A program made the translations under genes and the position numbers. The notes under the pieces are model-generated. The model was given only the letters and a program-made list of their open reading frames with translations, made no database searches and was not told the origin of the DNA. Positions 12,050 to 24,632 of a stretch of 64,000 nucleotides of DNA are shown here, piece by piece. Source of the stretch: Mantis religiosa (taxonomy: Eukaryota > Arthropoda > Insecta > Mantodea > Mantidae); NCBI GenBank assembly GCA_030765055.1, contig CM060952.1, positions 175,196,518 through 175,260,517 of the forward strand, given 5' to 3'. How positions within the stretch are numbered: position 1 is the first letter of the stretch; every line of letters starts with the position of its first letter.

Positions 12050-12480
12050 GTGAAAATGTTGCTAATAAAGCATTCTATTTGCATTTTACAGAAGTATAAG
12101 GCCTATCTGCCAATGAAGAAACTCACAGAGGAAGAAATGCTTACAGTTTTCGTGGATTTACCTGACGATAACAATGAGATTACTGACTTTGAAGATGATA
12201 ATGAGGAAGAAGAAGATAATGAAGGCAATATGGGCAATCATAGTAAGGAAGAAAACTTCAACAGAGTATTTGAAGCTGAATTATGGGGACTGATTGTGAA
12301 AATGGAAGAGTTTTGGGGCAAGTGCAGTGACAAGTGACATGGAATATGATTTGCCACAGCTTAGAGCAACATACTTAATTGATAGGAAGTGGAGGAAAAG
12401 GAATGTAGAGAGCAATGTTTCAGAATACACTGTTAGTGCAGGAACGAATTTGAGAAAGAATTTGAGAACTGCATGTTAGG
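12050..12480 (+). pseudogene. possible piggyBac-like transposase N-terminal remnant
   Basis: The 95-codon frame 12050-12337 contains KKLTEEEMLTVFVDLPDDN and an acidic stretch (TDFEDDNEEEEDNEG), the kind of N-terminal leader seen in insect piggyBac-derived proteins before the catalytic DDD domain. Beyond the stop, a second frame reads WRKRNVESNVSEY and LRKNLRTAC, also lysine/arginine rich. No catalytic domain, cysteine-rich C-terminus or TTAA-bounded ends were found. Direct repeats of about 90 bp lie on both sides (11497-11597 and 12499-12589). An unrelated acidic protein remains possible. Confidence 0.4.
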
Positions 12481-12498
12481 GGAAAGTATAATTTTGGG

Positions 12499-12589
12499 AA
12501 ATAAATTGTATTCCCAAGGGCAATGATTCCACCGTATATAAACTGACTATAAAAGAGGCGTAATCTGAGTAGGAGTTTATCGTAAAAAT
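12499..12589 (+). repeat. direct repeat, right copy
   Basis: Second copy of the 11497-11597 repeat: TATATAAACTGACTATAAA and TGAGTAGGAGTTTATCGTA. Confidence 0.75.
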
Positions 12590-12844
12590 TAAGGGAAGGA
12601 GAAGTTTACGAGGACCTATTAAAACATGGCATGAAGCTATGTAGGTCGTGCTAGGCAGAAATATTTAAATATGCCGTGCTTTAGTTTAGCTTTTACTATG
12701 ACTTAATTTTTCTCTTGCGCAATAAAACACGTTCAAAGTAACCTCTCTTTATTCTTCTTCATAGATGAGATGTTTAAAACGCTTGCCATATCAATTTTCA
12801 AGTATGTAAGAACGTTGTCACAACCTTACTCGTGTAAGATATGC

Positions 12845-12848
<4 letters not shown>
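12590..12848. other. unassigned stretch
   Basis: Nothing recognised. Confidence 0.4.

Positions 12849-12901
<53 letters not shown>
12849..12901. repeat. (TA)n microsatellite
   Basis: About 26 TA repeats, uninterrupted. Confidence 0.97.
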
Positions 12902-12904
<3 letters not shown>

Positions 12905-12991
12905 TATCAGTGTTTTAACTCTTAATAATATTTATTACATTAAACCTACAGTTATAAATGATATGTCAAATGAAAGATTAACTCAGTCTTG

Positions 12992-13593
12992 AAAATTAGT
13001 TGTTCTTTCACACTAGCCGTGTGTAGGACGCACTATGAAAGAGTAGAGCCAGACTAAAAAATTCAATGCCGTAGGCGGGATTTGAACCACGGATCTTCTG
13101 GTTTCCGTCCAGCCGCTCTAACCCATTGAGCTACTATGGCCAACGTGACAACAAGGCATTAAATTCTCCAATTGACTCGTATTTTCCCCGGTAAACATAA
13201 ATACATGAGACTACCTAAATGGGGACTTATTATGCTGTAAGTGTTTTAAGGCCCGGGCTTTATAATTCGGACCACTGTTAGGTACAATTAATGGAAATTA
13301 ATTGTTCGTTCACACTAGCCGTGTGTAGGACGCACTATGAAAGAGTAGAGCCAGACTGAAAAATTCAATGCCATAGCGGGATTTGAACAACGGATCTGCT
13401 GGTCTCCGTCCAGTCGCTCTAACCCATTGAGCTAATATGACCAACATGAGTCAGTTGGAGAATTTAATGTCATTTTGGCACGTTGGCCATAGTAGCTAAA
13501 TGGGTTAGAGCGGCTGGATGGAGACCAGAAGATTCGTGGTTCAAATCCCGTCTATGGCATTCAATTTTTCAGTCTGGCTCTACTCTTTCATAG
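12992..13593. repeat. tRNA-like foldback repeat, locus 3 (-,-,+)
   Basis: Unit 1 (about 12992-13292, minus; tRNA-like 13068-13140), unit 2 truncated just after its tRNA-like part (13293-13442; 13370-13441), then an inverted plus copy (13443-13593; tRNA-like 13486-13558). The plus copy has a perfect 7 bp acceptor-type stem (GCCATAG with CTATGGC), a D-arm-like GCTA..GAGC and box B GGTTCAAATCC. The right edge abuts the next transposon at 13594. Confidence 0.88.
13486..13558 (+). other. tRNA-like cloverleaf (best acceptor stem)
   Basis: A 73 nt segment with 7/7 acceptor pairing, a D-arm, an anticodon-like hairpin (CTGG..CCAG) and a TTCAAAT loop. The T-stem pairs poorly and there is no U33-type anticodon context, so this is a tRNA-derived domain and not a working tRNA gene. 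Confidence 0.75.
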
Positions 13594-13674
13594 CTCAGTT
13601 TTGTTTGTTGGCACCAGTGCGCACATGCGTGCCATGTTTCTGCCACAATCCGCTAGACAGCGGTAGTAGCAAAG

Positions 13675-14454
13675 ATGGCGACTAATAAAGAGAAAGCGTT
13701 TTGTGTTTTGCAGTTTGCAAAGACCGACTCTACAGGCTCTAAAGCTGACAGACCATGAACTACGTGCCAACTTCGCAAAAGACATGTTTCATGACGATGA
13801 CGATTTTATGAATCGTGTTGTCTTCAGTGATGGATCGACCTTTTCACCTTAGTGGACATGTTAACATTCATAACGGTCGAACTTGGGGCTCAGAAAATCC
13901 TCACGAGATGGTATAAATACAATGAAATTCCCCTATAGTGGATGTTTTTTTGTGCCGTATCCCGGCGAAAAGTTTATGGGGCTTTTCTTTTTTTTTTTTT
14001 TTTTTTTTTTTTTTTGTGAACCTACTGTAACTGGCACTTCTTACCTTGATACACTAGAGCAATGGCTCTTCTCTCAGTTGGAAGAAAACGAGCCAGAGAA
14101 CTTAATTATCCAGCAAGATGGTGCACCACCTCACTGGCATAACGAAGTACGCGATTGATTGAACGTCACTTACCCGAGCGCTGGATAGGCCGCAAGGGCC
14201 CCAATGCCAGGGCTTGCTATGCATGGCCTCCACGTTTTCCTGACCTAACGCTATGCGATTTTTACCTTTGGGGCTTCACCAAGGATCGTGTGTATGTGCC
14301 TCCGATACCAGCTGATCTCCCAGAATTAAGAAACCGCATTGAAGCAGCTGTTGCTACAATTACTGAATACACACTTATCAACGTTTGGGAAGAACTCGGC
14401 TATAGACTTGATGTGTGCCGTGTGACAAAGTGTAGTCACATTGAACATTTATAA
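13675..14454 (+). pseudogene. IS630/Tc1-mariner superfamily transposase, broken
   Basis: Begins ATGGCGACTAATAAAGAG, encoding MATNKEKAFCVLQFAKT, then jumps to LKLTDHELRANFAKDMFHDD, so most of the N-terminal helix-turn-helix is deleted. Later frames give a first catalytic Asp region (FSDGSTFHLSGHVNIHNG), TSYLDTLEQWLFSQLEE, QQDGAPPHWHNEVRD (second Asp, near 14113-14158) and PDLTLCDFYLWGF (third acidic site), ending VCRVTKCSHIEHL. The frame shifts several times and a 28-nt poly(T) (13988-14015) interrupts the middle. Intact relatives are about 350 residues. Terminal repeats were not resolved. Confidence 0.9.
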
Positions 14455-15544
14455 GGTTCTTGGTAAAACTGTTTGAGTTGCTTTTTCATTTCACATATCA
14501 GTATAACTGTAAGTTGAATACAATGAATATTATAAAGAATGAAAACCCGATATTTATTTATATACATCCTCTATATTTTACACGCTCAGTATTTCAAGGG
14601 CTAACTCGCTACCATATTTGCTTAGGTACACATATAAGTGTTTCTGGAATGTCTGAGGTAGGCGAAAGGGAGAATTCTCCAATAGGATCTTGTTATCTCT
14701 CTATAGAGCTTCCTGAATTCATGTTGGGTGACACTGCTCTTTCGTCTCATCTGTTTAACTGGTCAATAAATCCACTCGTATTCCATCTGATAAGTTTGGG
14801 TCATAGCTGCGCGACAATGTAAAATTTGTTTAAAGATGGGTGTTATTTTAATGTAATGGTATATTGAATATGTATAGATAAACCTAATACGTTTATAGTC
14901 TAGAGATAATTTGCACACTAAAGTAAAATAAGGTATAGCTTTGCTTCCTTTTACTTTGTTACTCTGTTTATAATTTCTATTCGAGATTGTGATACTGCCA
15001 TATGCCCATCCATTTCTACACAAAATACTGTTATTTTAAAGACGCCTTTTTCAGTTAGCTTAGATTTTATAATCAGCTGTAATTTCTGCACAGGATGCCT
15101 GCTTCCAGTTAGCCTATCTCATTTCTGAACAGACGAAAAGTATTACATTCAATGAAGTTTTATTTAATCTTTATTTTGTTTAATACTCAGACTCTTGGAC
15201 CAGTGGCATTTGCCTCCCTTCCCACTGGACCCGTTCCAAAGTTTCTGAAATACACTTCACTTTTTCCGGTGTTGAACGTTCAATTTATTTTGCATGTGTT
15301 TGCAACACAGTTTGTAGTACTCATGCTATTCATATCGTAGAGATGTTCTAAAGGAAAACTTCGACCGTCACGAGAAGGAAATTTGCGATAGTTTCTCACC
15401 AAGATTAATGAAAGAAGGATATTATTTAATAGGCTCCGTTTTATTTCTATTCAATTATTGCTTTCTATACTGTTTACCTGTAGTATGTATTTATTTATTT
15501 CCAAACCATTTTTACACCATTATTACACTTTTATTTACTTACAA
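14455..15544. other. unassigned AT-rich stretch
   Basis: Frames at 14460-14822 (+), 14763-15023 (-) and 15152-15340 (+) show no recognisable domain and are probably chance. Confidence 0.45.
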
Positions 15545-15735
15545 ATGAAATGTGTAGTGCTTAACGCCCGCTTTTACTACATACGGCACCGCAGGCGGTG
15601 ACACTGATGATACATGAGATGAAGATGGAGCACCGGTGGAATGAGATGGCGGGGGAAACCGGAGATCCCGGAGGAAACCCGCCCCAGCGCCGTGTTGTCC
15701 ATCACAAATCTCACTTTGCGGTCGCCTGGTATTTA
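15545..15735. repeat. GC-rich SINE-like fragment
   Basis: A block with GGCGGGGGAAACCGGAGATCC and GAGGAAACCCGCCCC in AT-rich surroundings. The proline-rich reverse reading and short repeated GGAAAC motifs recall SINE bodies, but no box A/B pair is clear. Confidence 0.4.
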
Positions 15736-15949
15736 CTTATACATCACTTCAATTTCTATTTTATCCTGTAGATCGCCATATATATTAACGCTGTCGTTAT
15801 TTATGCACAGTGGACAATACCATTTTGCACCATTCTGTATCACTTTCCCCTTGCTCTTCCCACAAATTCAAATAGCATTTTATACCATCTTCCTTTTGTA
15901 GCTTCATTATCTTAAATTTTAGAACTTTTGTATTAATATTATCTCATTT

Positions 15950-16290
15950 TTTTAAAAAAAACTGTTTTCTCCTCAGCTTTATGTCTTTAGATTATACTAT
16001 ATAAAGTAAATTATTGTCTTCTCCACATAAAGGACATTTATCCAACCTCACTCCCCTCCTAACTCCTCTTATCCGATATACACTTAATCTAGACCAAGCC
16101 CAACCTTCTCTTCCTAACCAATTGCACACATCCACATATTTTTCTCTTCCCCAATCCATCTTTAGTTGCCCATAAAATACTAAAATTTTATTACCACTAA
16201 GACTATGAAATAATTCTTGTTTCTCTATGTTTTCCATTCTATTCCTTACTTCAACCCAGAAACCTGGAACTCCTCCCTCTCTTCCCATAT
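15950..16290 (-). pseudogene. LINE ORF2 C-terminal zinc-knuckle fragment
   Basis: Minus-strand frame 16288-15992 contains GREGWAWSRLSVYRIRGVRR followed by LDKCPLCGEDNNLLYIV. The W-x-W..R..RG.R stretch and CPLC motif match the C-terminal region of R1/Jockey/I-type LINE proteins (CPLC..E..H....C). The His/third Cys part is disrupted by a stop right after YIV. No reverse transcriptase is present, so this is a short fragment whose upstream part (to about 16480) is unrecognisable. Confidence 0.7.
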
Positions 16291-16511
16291 GTTACCCATT
16301 CTAATTTTCTGTAGTATTTTTGTTATACTCTGAACCCATTCGTCCGAGCACAAAATTTCTCCTGCATTGCTAAACATTTTTTCAAAATATTATGCTCAAC
16401 TAGCAAATTTATACTATACCGTATTTCATCAACATTTCTACTATGATCCCCTTACCAGTGTGCAAGGTGTGAAAGAACAAAGCCATTAATAAATATGATT
16501 AATAATAGTAG
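16291..16511. other. unassigned stretch
   Basis: AT-rich; possibly further decayed LINE sequence on the minus strand. Confidence 0.3.
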
Positions 16512-17661
<1,150 letters not shown>

Positions 17662-18578
17662 CGACGGCTTTTCAATAAAGAATGTTCATTATTTTTTTAA
17701 AGTCATAATTTTTAACACTAAAATTCAACCTTATTATATTCTGTTAGCTTAATGTGAAACAAATATGCCGCAGTAGTTTCATTGTTGCTACTTCTGGTTC
17801 CCGCCCGCGAGAACCAGGAAAGTTCAAATATGTTCAGTGTCGCCTACCGCTGCAATGGAGGTAACATGCAGTTAAAGTTGATGTTAAAGGAAGATCCGGA
17901 GTTTCTTTCAAACGTAATCACTGCTGAAGAAACTTGGCTACATCATTTTGATCCTGAGAGCAAACAGCAAAATTTAGTGTGGAAATCTTCTTCATCACCA
18001 ACCCCCAAAATAGCCAAAGTGGTTGCTTCTGCTGGGAAAGTTTTCCTCATCTCATTCTTTGATATTCATGGAATGGTTTATTAGCATGTTGTACTTGCAC
18101 ACACATCAGTAACTGGACAATACTACAGGGATGTCCTGAAAAGATTGCAAGTCCATATAAGGTGCAAAAGACCACATTTACATGAAGCAGGCTGGATGCT
18201 GCGCCACAATAATGCGCGGCCGCATATTGCCAATGTTATTGCTGAGTATCTTGCAAAATTCAACGTGAAGTGCATCCCTCACCCTACCTATAGTCTGGAT
18301 TTAGCCCCATGTGACCTTTTGCTATTCCCTAACTTGAAGATAAGCTTTTATGGGAGGCGTTATCCGTCATCAGAAGTAGTGGTGAAGGCTGCGGAGGCTA
18401 TTTTGAAGGACCTCTCAAAAATGGTTTCCAGCATGTCTTTGAAGAGTGGCAGAAACGCTGGGACAAGTACAACACATTCAGGGGAGAGTATTTTGAGAAG
18501 TCTATCAAAATTATGAGGATGAGTGAAGGTGTGTTGACAAAAAAAAAAAAAAGAACATTCTTTTTTGAACAGCCCTCC
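17662..18578 (+). mobile_element. mariner element with internal deletion
   Basis: The left end CGACGGCTTTTCAATAAAGA and right end TTTTTTGAACAGCCCTCC are imperfect terminal inverted repeats flanked by TA (17660-17661 and 18579-18580). The total is 917 bp, against 1217 bp for its sibling at 33025-34241. Near 17855 the sequence passes directly from the first codons (ACCGCTGCAATGGAGGTAAC) to mid-protein (CAGTTAAAGTTGATGTTAAA), so the helix-turn-helix half has been lost. Confidence 0.9.
17843..18516 (+). pseudogene. mariner transposase, N-terminal half deleted
   Basis: Frame 17782-18084 carries EETWLHHFDPESKQQ (first catalytic Asp of mariner) and FLISFFDIHGMVY. The continuing frame 18145-18516 carries RHNNARPHIANVIAEYL, where the usual second Asp of HDN reads Asn, then YSLDLAPCDLLLFPNLK with the third Asp kept. 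A stop replaces the codon after MVY and the tail shifts frame (EEWQKRWDKYNTFRGEYFE in another frame). Loss of the DNA-binding domain and the D-to-N change both rule out activity. It could be mobilised only by a protein supplied in trans. Confidence 0.9.
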
Positions 18579-19740
18579 TAAGTCAAGAGCATATAATACT
18601 TCAGCAGTCAAGTTTCCTTTACTATTATTCAGAAACACTTATCTACTGCACTCTCTTAAGGATAGGTCACTTCAAATAGTATTATAATCTGCATAAAGTT
18701 TAACAGCTAACGTAACTTATGCCATCTTTTCTGAAAGCCTCCTCCGCCTACACTGGGAAAAGAAGCGGATATCATAGTTCACCAATGAGCAGCAGGCAAG
18801 TATATTTATGAAAACCCGAGTTATTTGGGAGGACATCAAAGGTAACACGATCCAAGAATTTGTCATCACTTCAAAGCCTATTTGGCATTTATATGAATGA
18901 TTAGTAGTTGAAAATGTAACTTTTTAAAACCTAAACGAATTGTTTTATTCACCATATATTATTATTTCAGCGCATTTGTGCAAAATTTATTATTAATCTT
19001 CAGAACTTCACCAGTCAGAAATTTTTGAAATGCGTTCTTGTACTTAACTATTATAAAATGTGGATCATTTGTGGATATTGTGATGTACATAAAACTTAGT
19101 GCAATGTCATGCCGTTACTTAAGCATTGTTTACAATTTCGTTCTCTCTGATAGTTTAACATTTAAAGAAACATTTAGAAGTGTAAGCATACGGTAATGTA
19201 GACGTCATAAGTGTATTGTATATACAGTTCGAATTGCCTTTAACCACCTCTTTGTTTATTTATTTCAAGTTAGGCTAGATTATGTTTTGAGTTACAATTT
19301 TCCACGAAAGCTTTCAAAAGAGAGTAAAATTCTTGGAAATGGCTTTAAGCATCAATTAATTAACGGAAGGTAAGCTTAGATGGGAGAGAGAATTAATTAA
19401 GGAGGAAAGCTGGTAATAGAGGAAGAAAAATATTTATAAGGAATTCTTGGAAGGAGCTTTATACATTACGCAAAGTACGTATTAAATAACGAGAAACCGA
19501 GGCAAATGGAGTCAAGTATTAATTAAAAATTTAAAATAAGTAAGAACAGCTAATTTCTTTAAACATTACGGAAAATGAAGGATTTGAGAACTCGTCTACT
19601 TCTTGCGAAATAAATGTTTGTCTTTCATGAACAGTTTTTGGAGTTAAGTGCACGTGTATTATATTTTCAACCGTAAACTATTTTTGAATAAACCTTGCCA
19701 CATTATTTAGTGTTAGTATCCGTAGTTTCTACTCTTTGGT
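18579..19740. other. unassigned AT-rich stretch
   Basis: No supported feature. Confidence 0.5.
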
Positions 19741-19745
19741 CTCGG

Positions 19746-19822
19746 GTTCGCAGCTCAGTTAGCTAAGCATTTCATGGATTTCTGTGTCACAGATTCATTA
19801 GGTTCGAATCCAGCTACGGTAC
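19746..19822 (+). other. tRNA-like segment
   Basis: GCAGCTCAGTTAGCTAAGCA (box A/D-arm like, GCTC..) is followed about 45 nt later by GGTTCGAATCCAGC (perfect box B and T-loop). The acceptor ends pair poorly and the anticodon arm is unclear, so this is a tRNA-derived repeat or tRNA pseudogene. A second weak similar block with box-B-like CTACAAATCCC follows near 19915-19932. Confidence 0.55.
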
Positions 19823-20281
19823 AATGAAATCTATAGCAAACGTTGTAAAGAATATAAATATTACAGAGTGGGATGATGCAGGCTGTGGCGTCTAGGAGTC
19901 ATATTCTGTAAGTCTCGGCTACAAATCCCACCAACCTTCATATCTGTCGTATATTAATTTATATATAATTTTTGGCTTGAATCTTCTCATCAAGCTCTTG
20001 ATGGACGGGTGTCGAGGTTGCTAAGACTCAGAAAAAAAGAAAACAACAACAACAGGTACCTAGCTCTAAGATGCCTTTATGTGACGAAGCAGAGGTGTGG
20101 TACAGCGATGAAACCTGGAAGGATAACTCTCCACCACAATGAACCACAAGGTACAGATTTGACATGGTATGATCACTCAATTAAAGTAACCTAGTGTAAT
20201 TAGGAGGAAACAAAATAATTGTAGTAAAATGCACACATCCTTAAATGTGGTGAAATTATGGAAGCATACAACAATGAAGAT

Positions 20282-20283
<2 letters not shown>
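19823..20283. other. unassigned stretch
   Basis: A frame at 20009-20194 (+) has no domain. Possibly the body of the SINE begun at 19746. Confidence 0.35.

Positions 20284-20333
<50 letters not shown>
20284..20333. repeat. poly(T) 50-mer
   Basis: Uninterrupted T run; could be the poly(A) tail of a minus-strand retrocopy, but no adjacent body was recognised. Confidence 0.95.
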
Positions 20334-20535
20334 CAAATTTAATTTTTCTCTTGTGGTCTTACTTTGTTTCTTAGGAAGTGAATATGTAACCGAATGTTCA
20401 TTTTATTGATCACAAGGGATGAAAGGTTTCGGATTAAAAGTATTTTTTTGTTAATTATTGTAACATCGACCAATTCGCGACGAGTAAATAAATACTTGCT
20501 GGTAGACCTGGCTTTGATATAAAACAGTTCTTTTT

Positions 20536-20782
20536 TTTTTTTTTTTTTTTTTGTTTACGTCCTCCAACGTAAAGTCATATCGGACGATGAATGGAATGGG
20601 TGAAATGATGCTCAAATGAGTCCGGGGTCCTTAGATCTTAGAGTTACCCGTCATTCGTATTTCTGGATAAGGGAAAACCCCGGGAAAAACCTTATCCAGG
20701 TAACTCATCCTGACTGAGATTCGAACTCGGGACCTCTTGAACGTGAGGCAGACATGCTACCACCACGCTACCAAGGCGGGCC
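20536..20782 (-). mobile_element. tRNA-derived SINE, family C, copy 1
   Basis: On the minus strand the 5' end (20782) reads GCCCGCCTTGGTAGCGTGGT (box A) with CCCGAGTTCGAATCTCAGTC (box B), then CCTGGATAAGGTTTTTCCCG, ending GACGTAAAC and a poly(A) (T run 20531-20552). A direct repeat CAGTTCTTTTT (20525-20535, 20783-20793) is the target duplication. The parts agree with LINE-mobilised SINE integration. Confidence 0.9.
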
Positions 20783-20793
20783 CAGTTCTTTTT

Positions 20794-21759
20794 GAAGCAA
20801 AATTGGAGATGAATATGAAAAAAAGATTGTTTCCGATAAAACAGGATGAAAAAGGTTTATAAAGTGGACGTTGCTGTGTTTACTATTTGGAATTTGATAG
20901 CTATTGAAATCTAAATGTTTTGACCATTTGCATGTTCTAAAACCTGGTTATGAAAAGTCTCCAATATTTTAATGACAACCACTGAAGTAGACGATTCCGT
21001 TTTCATAAAAAATACGAATAAGTCTCATTTATGCATTTTAGTTGATAAGTAAATAAATTAGTTACCAGACATATTTTTCGGATACAAATTTTCTTCATTT
21101 TCTCTAGAAAAACGTTTGGTTTCTGATTCTATATTCAGTACTTAGTGTTACCAATTTTTATCCAAGTAATAGAACCAACTTCTTTCTATTTCCTTTGTCA
21201 TTAAATCATTTCATTTTATGACGTTTGAGATAAAAAAAAGAAAGGCTGCACTTCCGCAGCGTGGAGGTAGCATGTCTATCTCACATTCGAGAAGTGAGTT
21301 TGAGTCTATATTACATTGAATTAATGTGGAAGGTTTCCAGCAACGTCAGGTGACTCAAAACGTTACAGTTTCTGGGTTCATTTAAACATTATATAATACG
21401 TTTAAAATTTTCAGCTAAATTAAAGGTGAATGTATTTTTCTGGCATCATATTTATCATTCATTTTAAATATTTGAATTCCTTAAGACTTAATTAGTAGTG
21501 TAAAGTATGACAAAACAAGTTCAAAATAATCTCTTAAAAGCAAAATTCACTATGCAGCACAATTTTACAGCTACTATCGAAGTTATTTTTTTTTTATTTG
21601 ACATGCGCTGAAGACCGAGTGTTATGTTACAGGTGCGTCGAGTATAACGAATGTGTATTATACAGATTATCTTCGACATGAACCTGTATTTAACATATAA
21701 AATTGTATTACTAATATTGTATTTCATAAGACCTGAAGCTTTCCTGGCGACGAATATGC
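20794..21759. other. mostly unassigned; short tRNA-like block
   Basis: At 21255-21320 CCGCAGCGTGGAGGTAGCAT and GTGAGTTTGAGTCT resemble box A and a decayed box B of family C-type SINEs. The rest holds nothing recognisable. Confidence 0.35.
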
Positions 21760-22665
21760 TCAATTTCTTTTCGGGCAGCAAGCTAGGAGAAAAGACGATT
21801 AGAAATCGACGTTTCGAGAGTGTGCATATCTCCCATCATCAGGATATTTATTAAATGTTATAACCACAAACGAATCACTGGATATAAAATACAAAGACAA
21901 AACTATCAAAATTCACATTACTGAACAAAAGACTGTTTTCAGTAAATTAAATGGCAGGTCAGGAGATGGCGTGAGTATATAAAATTAATTGGGTTGAAGA
22001 AACGTAACTACTTAACTTGATTATCAAGCTGTATTGATCTTTGCTTCTTAAATCGATGGATTTCGATTTTTAAGGCCGGTTTCCAACAGGAGCTGAACTG
22101 AAATCCAGCATCACGATTAAGTGTGCTCCTTTCAGAGGAAATGACTAACGCCTCCTTAATTCTCCGCTCTCTGTAACTGTTACATATTGCCAACAATGCT
22201 CTGCCAGCCCAGACTTCTCAGGCTGCATTAAACGAATGCTCCGTTCATGTGCGATTATTCTGGTAGCGATGGTCCTTCCGGTTTGTCCTATATAAGGTGT
22301 CCCACATTCACAGGGAATGCGGTACACTTCCGGAACTTGGAAGTCCAGTTTGTTTTTCACTGGTCACAAGAGATGTTTAATCTTTGGAGGTGGTTTGTGG
22401 ATGGTCCTGATATATTTGGCGAGAATTTTTCTGATTCTGCCGGATAGATTGTCCAAAAACGGGATGCAGGCTGTAGCGGTAGGCTTATTTTACGCTTGCT
22501 GTATTACAGGTTTCCATTTCCTAGTTTTGGTGATCGTTATATTCGGAGTAGCAGTTTTGACAGAAAATGAGTTTCAGGTGCTGTAATTCTTGTTTTAAGT
22601 GGCTGGGATTACAGACAGACAAAGCTTGTGGGCCAGTGTATTGAGAACTCCCAGTCTCTGATTTC
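21760..22665 (-). pseudogene. Penelope-like retroelement, GIY-YIG endonuclease end
   Basis: Minus-strand translation gives GRIRKILAKYIRTIHKPPPK, then VYRIPCECGTPYIGQTGRT (the GIY-YIG endonuclease signature with conserved Arg region RTIATRI, about 22330-22255), HERSIRLMQPEKSGLAEH and, after a frameshift, a tail about FKKQRSIQLDNQVK (22020). A 3' region to 21760 carries GATGATGGGAGATATGCACA. Penelope-like elements encode a reverse transcriptase followed by this GIY-YIG domain; only the C-terminal part survives. An in-frame deletion in the endonuclease (AEHCWQ to YRERRI) removes residues present in the copy at 53740-54600. Confidence 0.9.
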
Positions 22666-24632
22666 TTATTGTACTTCATTCAGAGAAATCTATAAATATA
22701 ATATGTTATCACATTTACATTCAGGGTTACCTCTCGCTCCAGTTAACAGCACAGGCATTCCACGTTGAGCAAATGTAGCTCATTACGAGCTAGAACTGTG
22801 GCATAATACACACAAACTTAGACGTATAAAATATTTTCGGCAGCACAAGCAAACATCGAGATTTTTTGGCTTTATGCGACTGTAAGGCGAGTTGCAATTG
22901 CAGCTAATGTAAATATGGTTTTCATGAGCCACCGCGATTTCTGTAATCAACTCAGCTATGGAGATAATCCCTTTCCCGTCGGTCCCTCACTGCTGGCAGG
23001 CTTTAGTAAGCTAGAATGATCTTTGTGCGTGCCCACGAGGTATTAATGTACTAGCAGTGAAGCAAAATGCAGATTTATTAAAACATTTAGTTACGAAAAT
23101 TAGTATGATGATTACTTGTTGAGGTTCATTGAAGAGAAGGAAGTTTATAATAAATTAAAATAAATTAGTTAAAAGAAAAAATTAAACCCTTTACTTTAAT
23201 TTTAACCTTTTTCTTCTAACAGTTAAAGGTTTATTACAAATATTAATACGAGTGGGATTTGGAGCATTGGAAGTGCAATAAAAAGCCTAAAGTCTATGAA
23301 CACTTTCTCTTCTTTCTAGGAAAATATGGACAAACATTTTCAGGAAAAAGTTTTCGTTCTATAAAACGGTATAATACTACCTATCTCTCTTACATATGTC
23401 ACTTCGGTTAGAAGGCAACCTGTCAATTTGGTACATAAATGTATGTAACAGTTTTATTTAAGATATTTATGTATGTGACATCAACCTTCAACTTGTCCAA
23501 TTCCCACCTAGTGCGAATTACATGATATATGTATTATGATACATGATATATGTATTATGGTATATGATATATGTATTATATGATATATGAACTTCATAGC
23601 AATATGAACAATAGACGTTCTCAACAAAGAAGAGTCCTATGAACTGCCTCATATACATGAACATGCTTGCTTACCCGTTCTTCCTTAAATTAAATGCACC
23701 ATCTTATGGCTTAAGAGCAAACCTCCGAACACCAGTTACAGTATGAGCATGTTACTTAGCGTTCAGCATGTTCTGTATCTTTATGTGCTGAACATTCTTT
23801 ATGTGCTGAACATTAGCACAACTACGAGGACTATGTAAAGGGGACTTTCTGTATGACACTTCATTCCACGTTATTTCGCCCACCTTTTCTCCTTTCGCTA
23901 TCCGTGCACCTGAGCTTCTAAATGTGTTTCAATAATGTATTTAATGCATATCTGCAGGAAGTGTGTTACTTTCCCATTTCTGGGCACCACATTTAGTATT
24001 TAAGCTGTGGGAGGGATGTTATGATAAGATAATGTGCCAGTACGTGCGGTTTAAGCCTAGATACGCATTGGTGTGCTTCATTGGAGACAATTGTTCTAAA
24101 TATGCTAATATTTATATGAATTTGCATTAAAGAACCATAGAGCATCTTAAAATAAAATAAATGCAACTTGACAATTCTTTTTTAAAGGAAACTCGAAGAT
24201 CGAGAAGTTCAAAGCTTCATAGGCATGTATTTCCTCTTTCATTAGATGTCTGATACATAAAATATGTACGACATATATAAAATTACAGTTCATATATTTG
24301 TATTATAACTTAATCATATAGTATTCTTGTATCAAGATTAGACCACTGAAGTTAGATGATTCACTTAAACGTATTTCAAATTTGCAAGCTTACAAGCTCA
24401 CAGATTGAAGAAAACTTCACAAAGTACTTACGGAAATGTCGATACATGCTATCTTCTATACTAGTATCTCAGTGGTATACTATTATAACAAATATTGGTT
24501 CATTAAATCAAAAATTAATTACAAAATTTTCACCTCTGAAGCATAAGTTAGCATGGTACAAATTTCGTGAAAGTTTCTTTTTTATTCTAAAAAATGCTGT
24601 TCCTAAATAACGTTTCCTAAAATTATTCTTAG
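22666..24632. other. unassigned AT-rich stretch with short minisatellite
   Basis: Around 23522-23588 a roughly 21 bp unit (CATGATATATGTATTATGAT) repeats three times with substitutions. A frame at 24356-24610 (+) is lysine/serine rich with no domain. Nothing else recognised. Confidence 0.5.

Noticed and set aside
12050..12337. Acidic host nuclear protein
   Set aside because: The leader motif and flanking direct repeats favour a transposon remnant, though confidence is low.
13486..13558. Functional tRNA gene
   Set aside because: Anticodon loop lacks the usual U33 context, the T-stem mispairs, and the same segment recurs inside dispersed repeats.
19746..19822. Functional tRNA gene
   Set aside because: Box A and B are good but acceptor ends do not pair and no clean anticodon arm forms.
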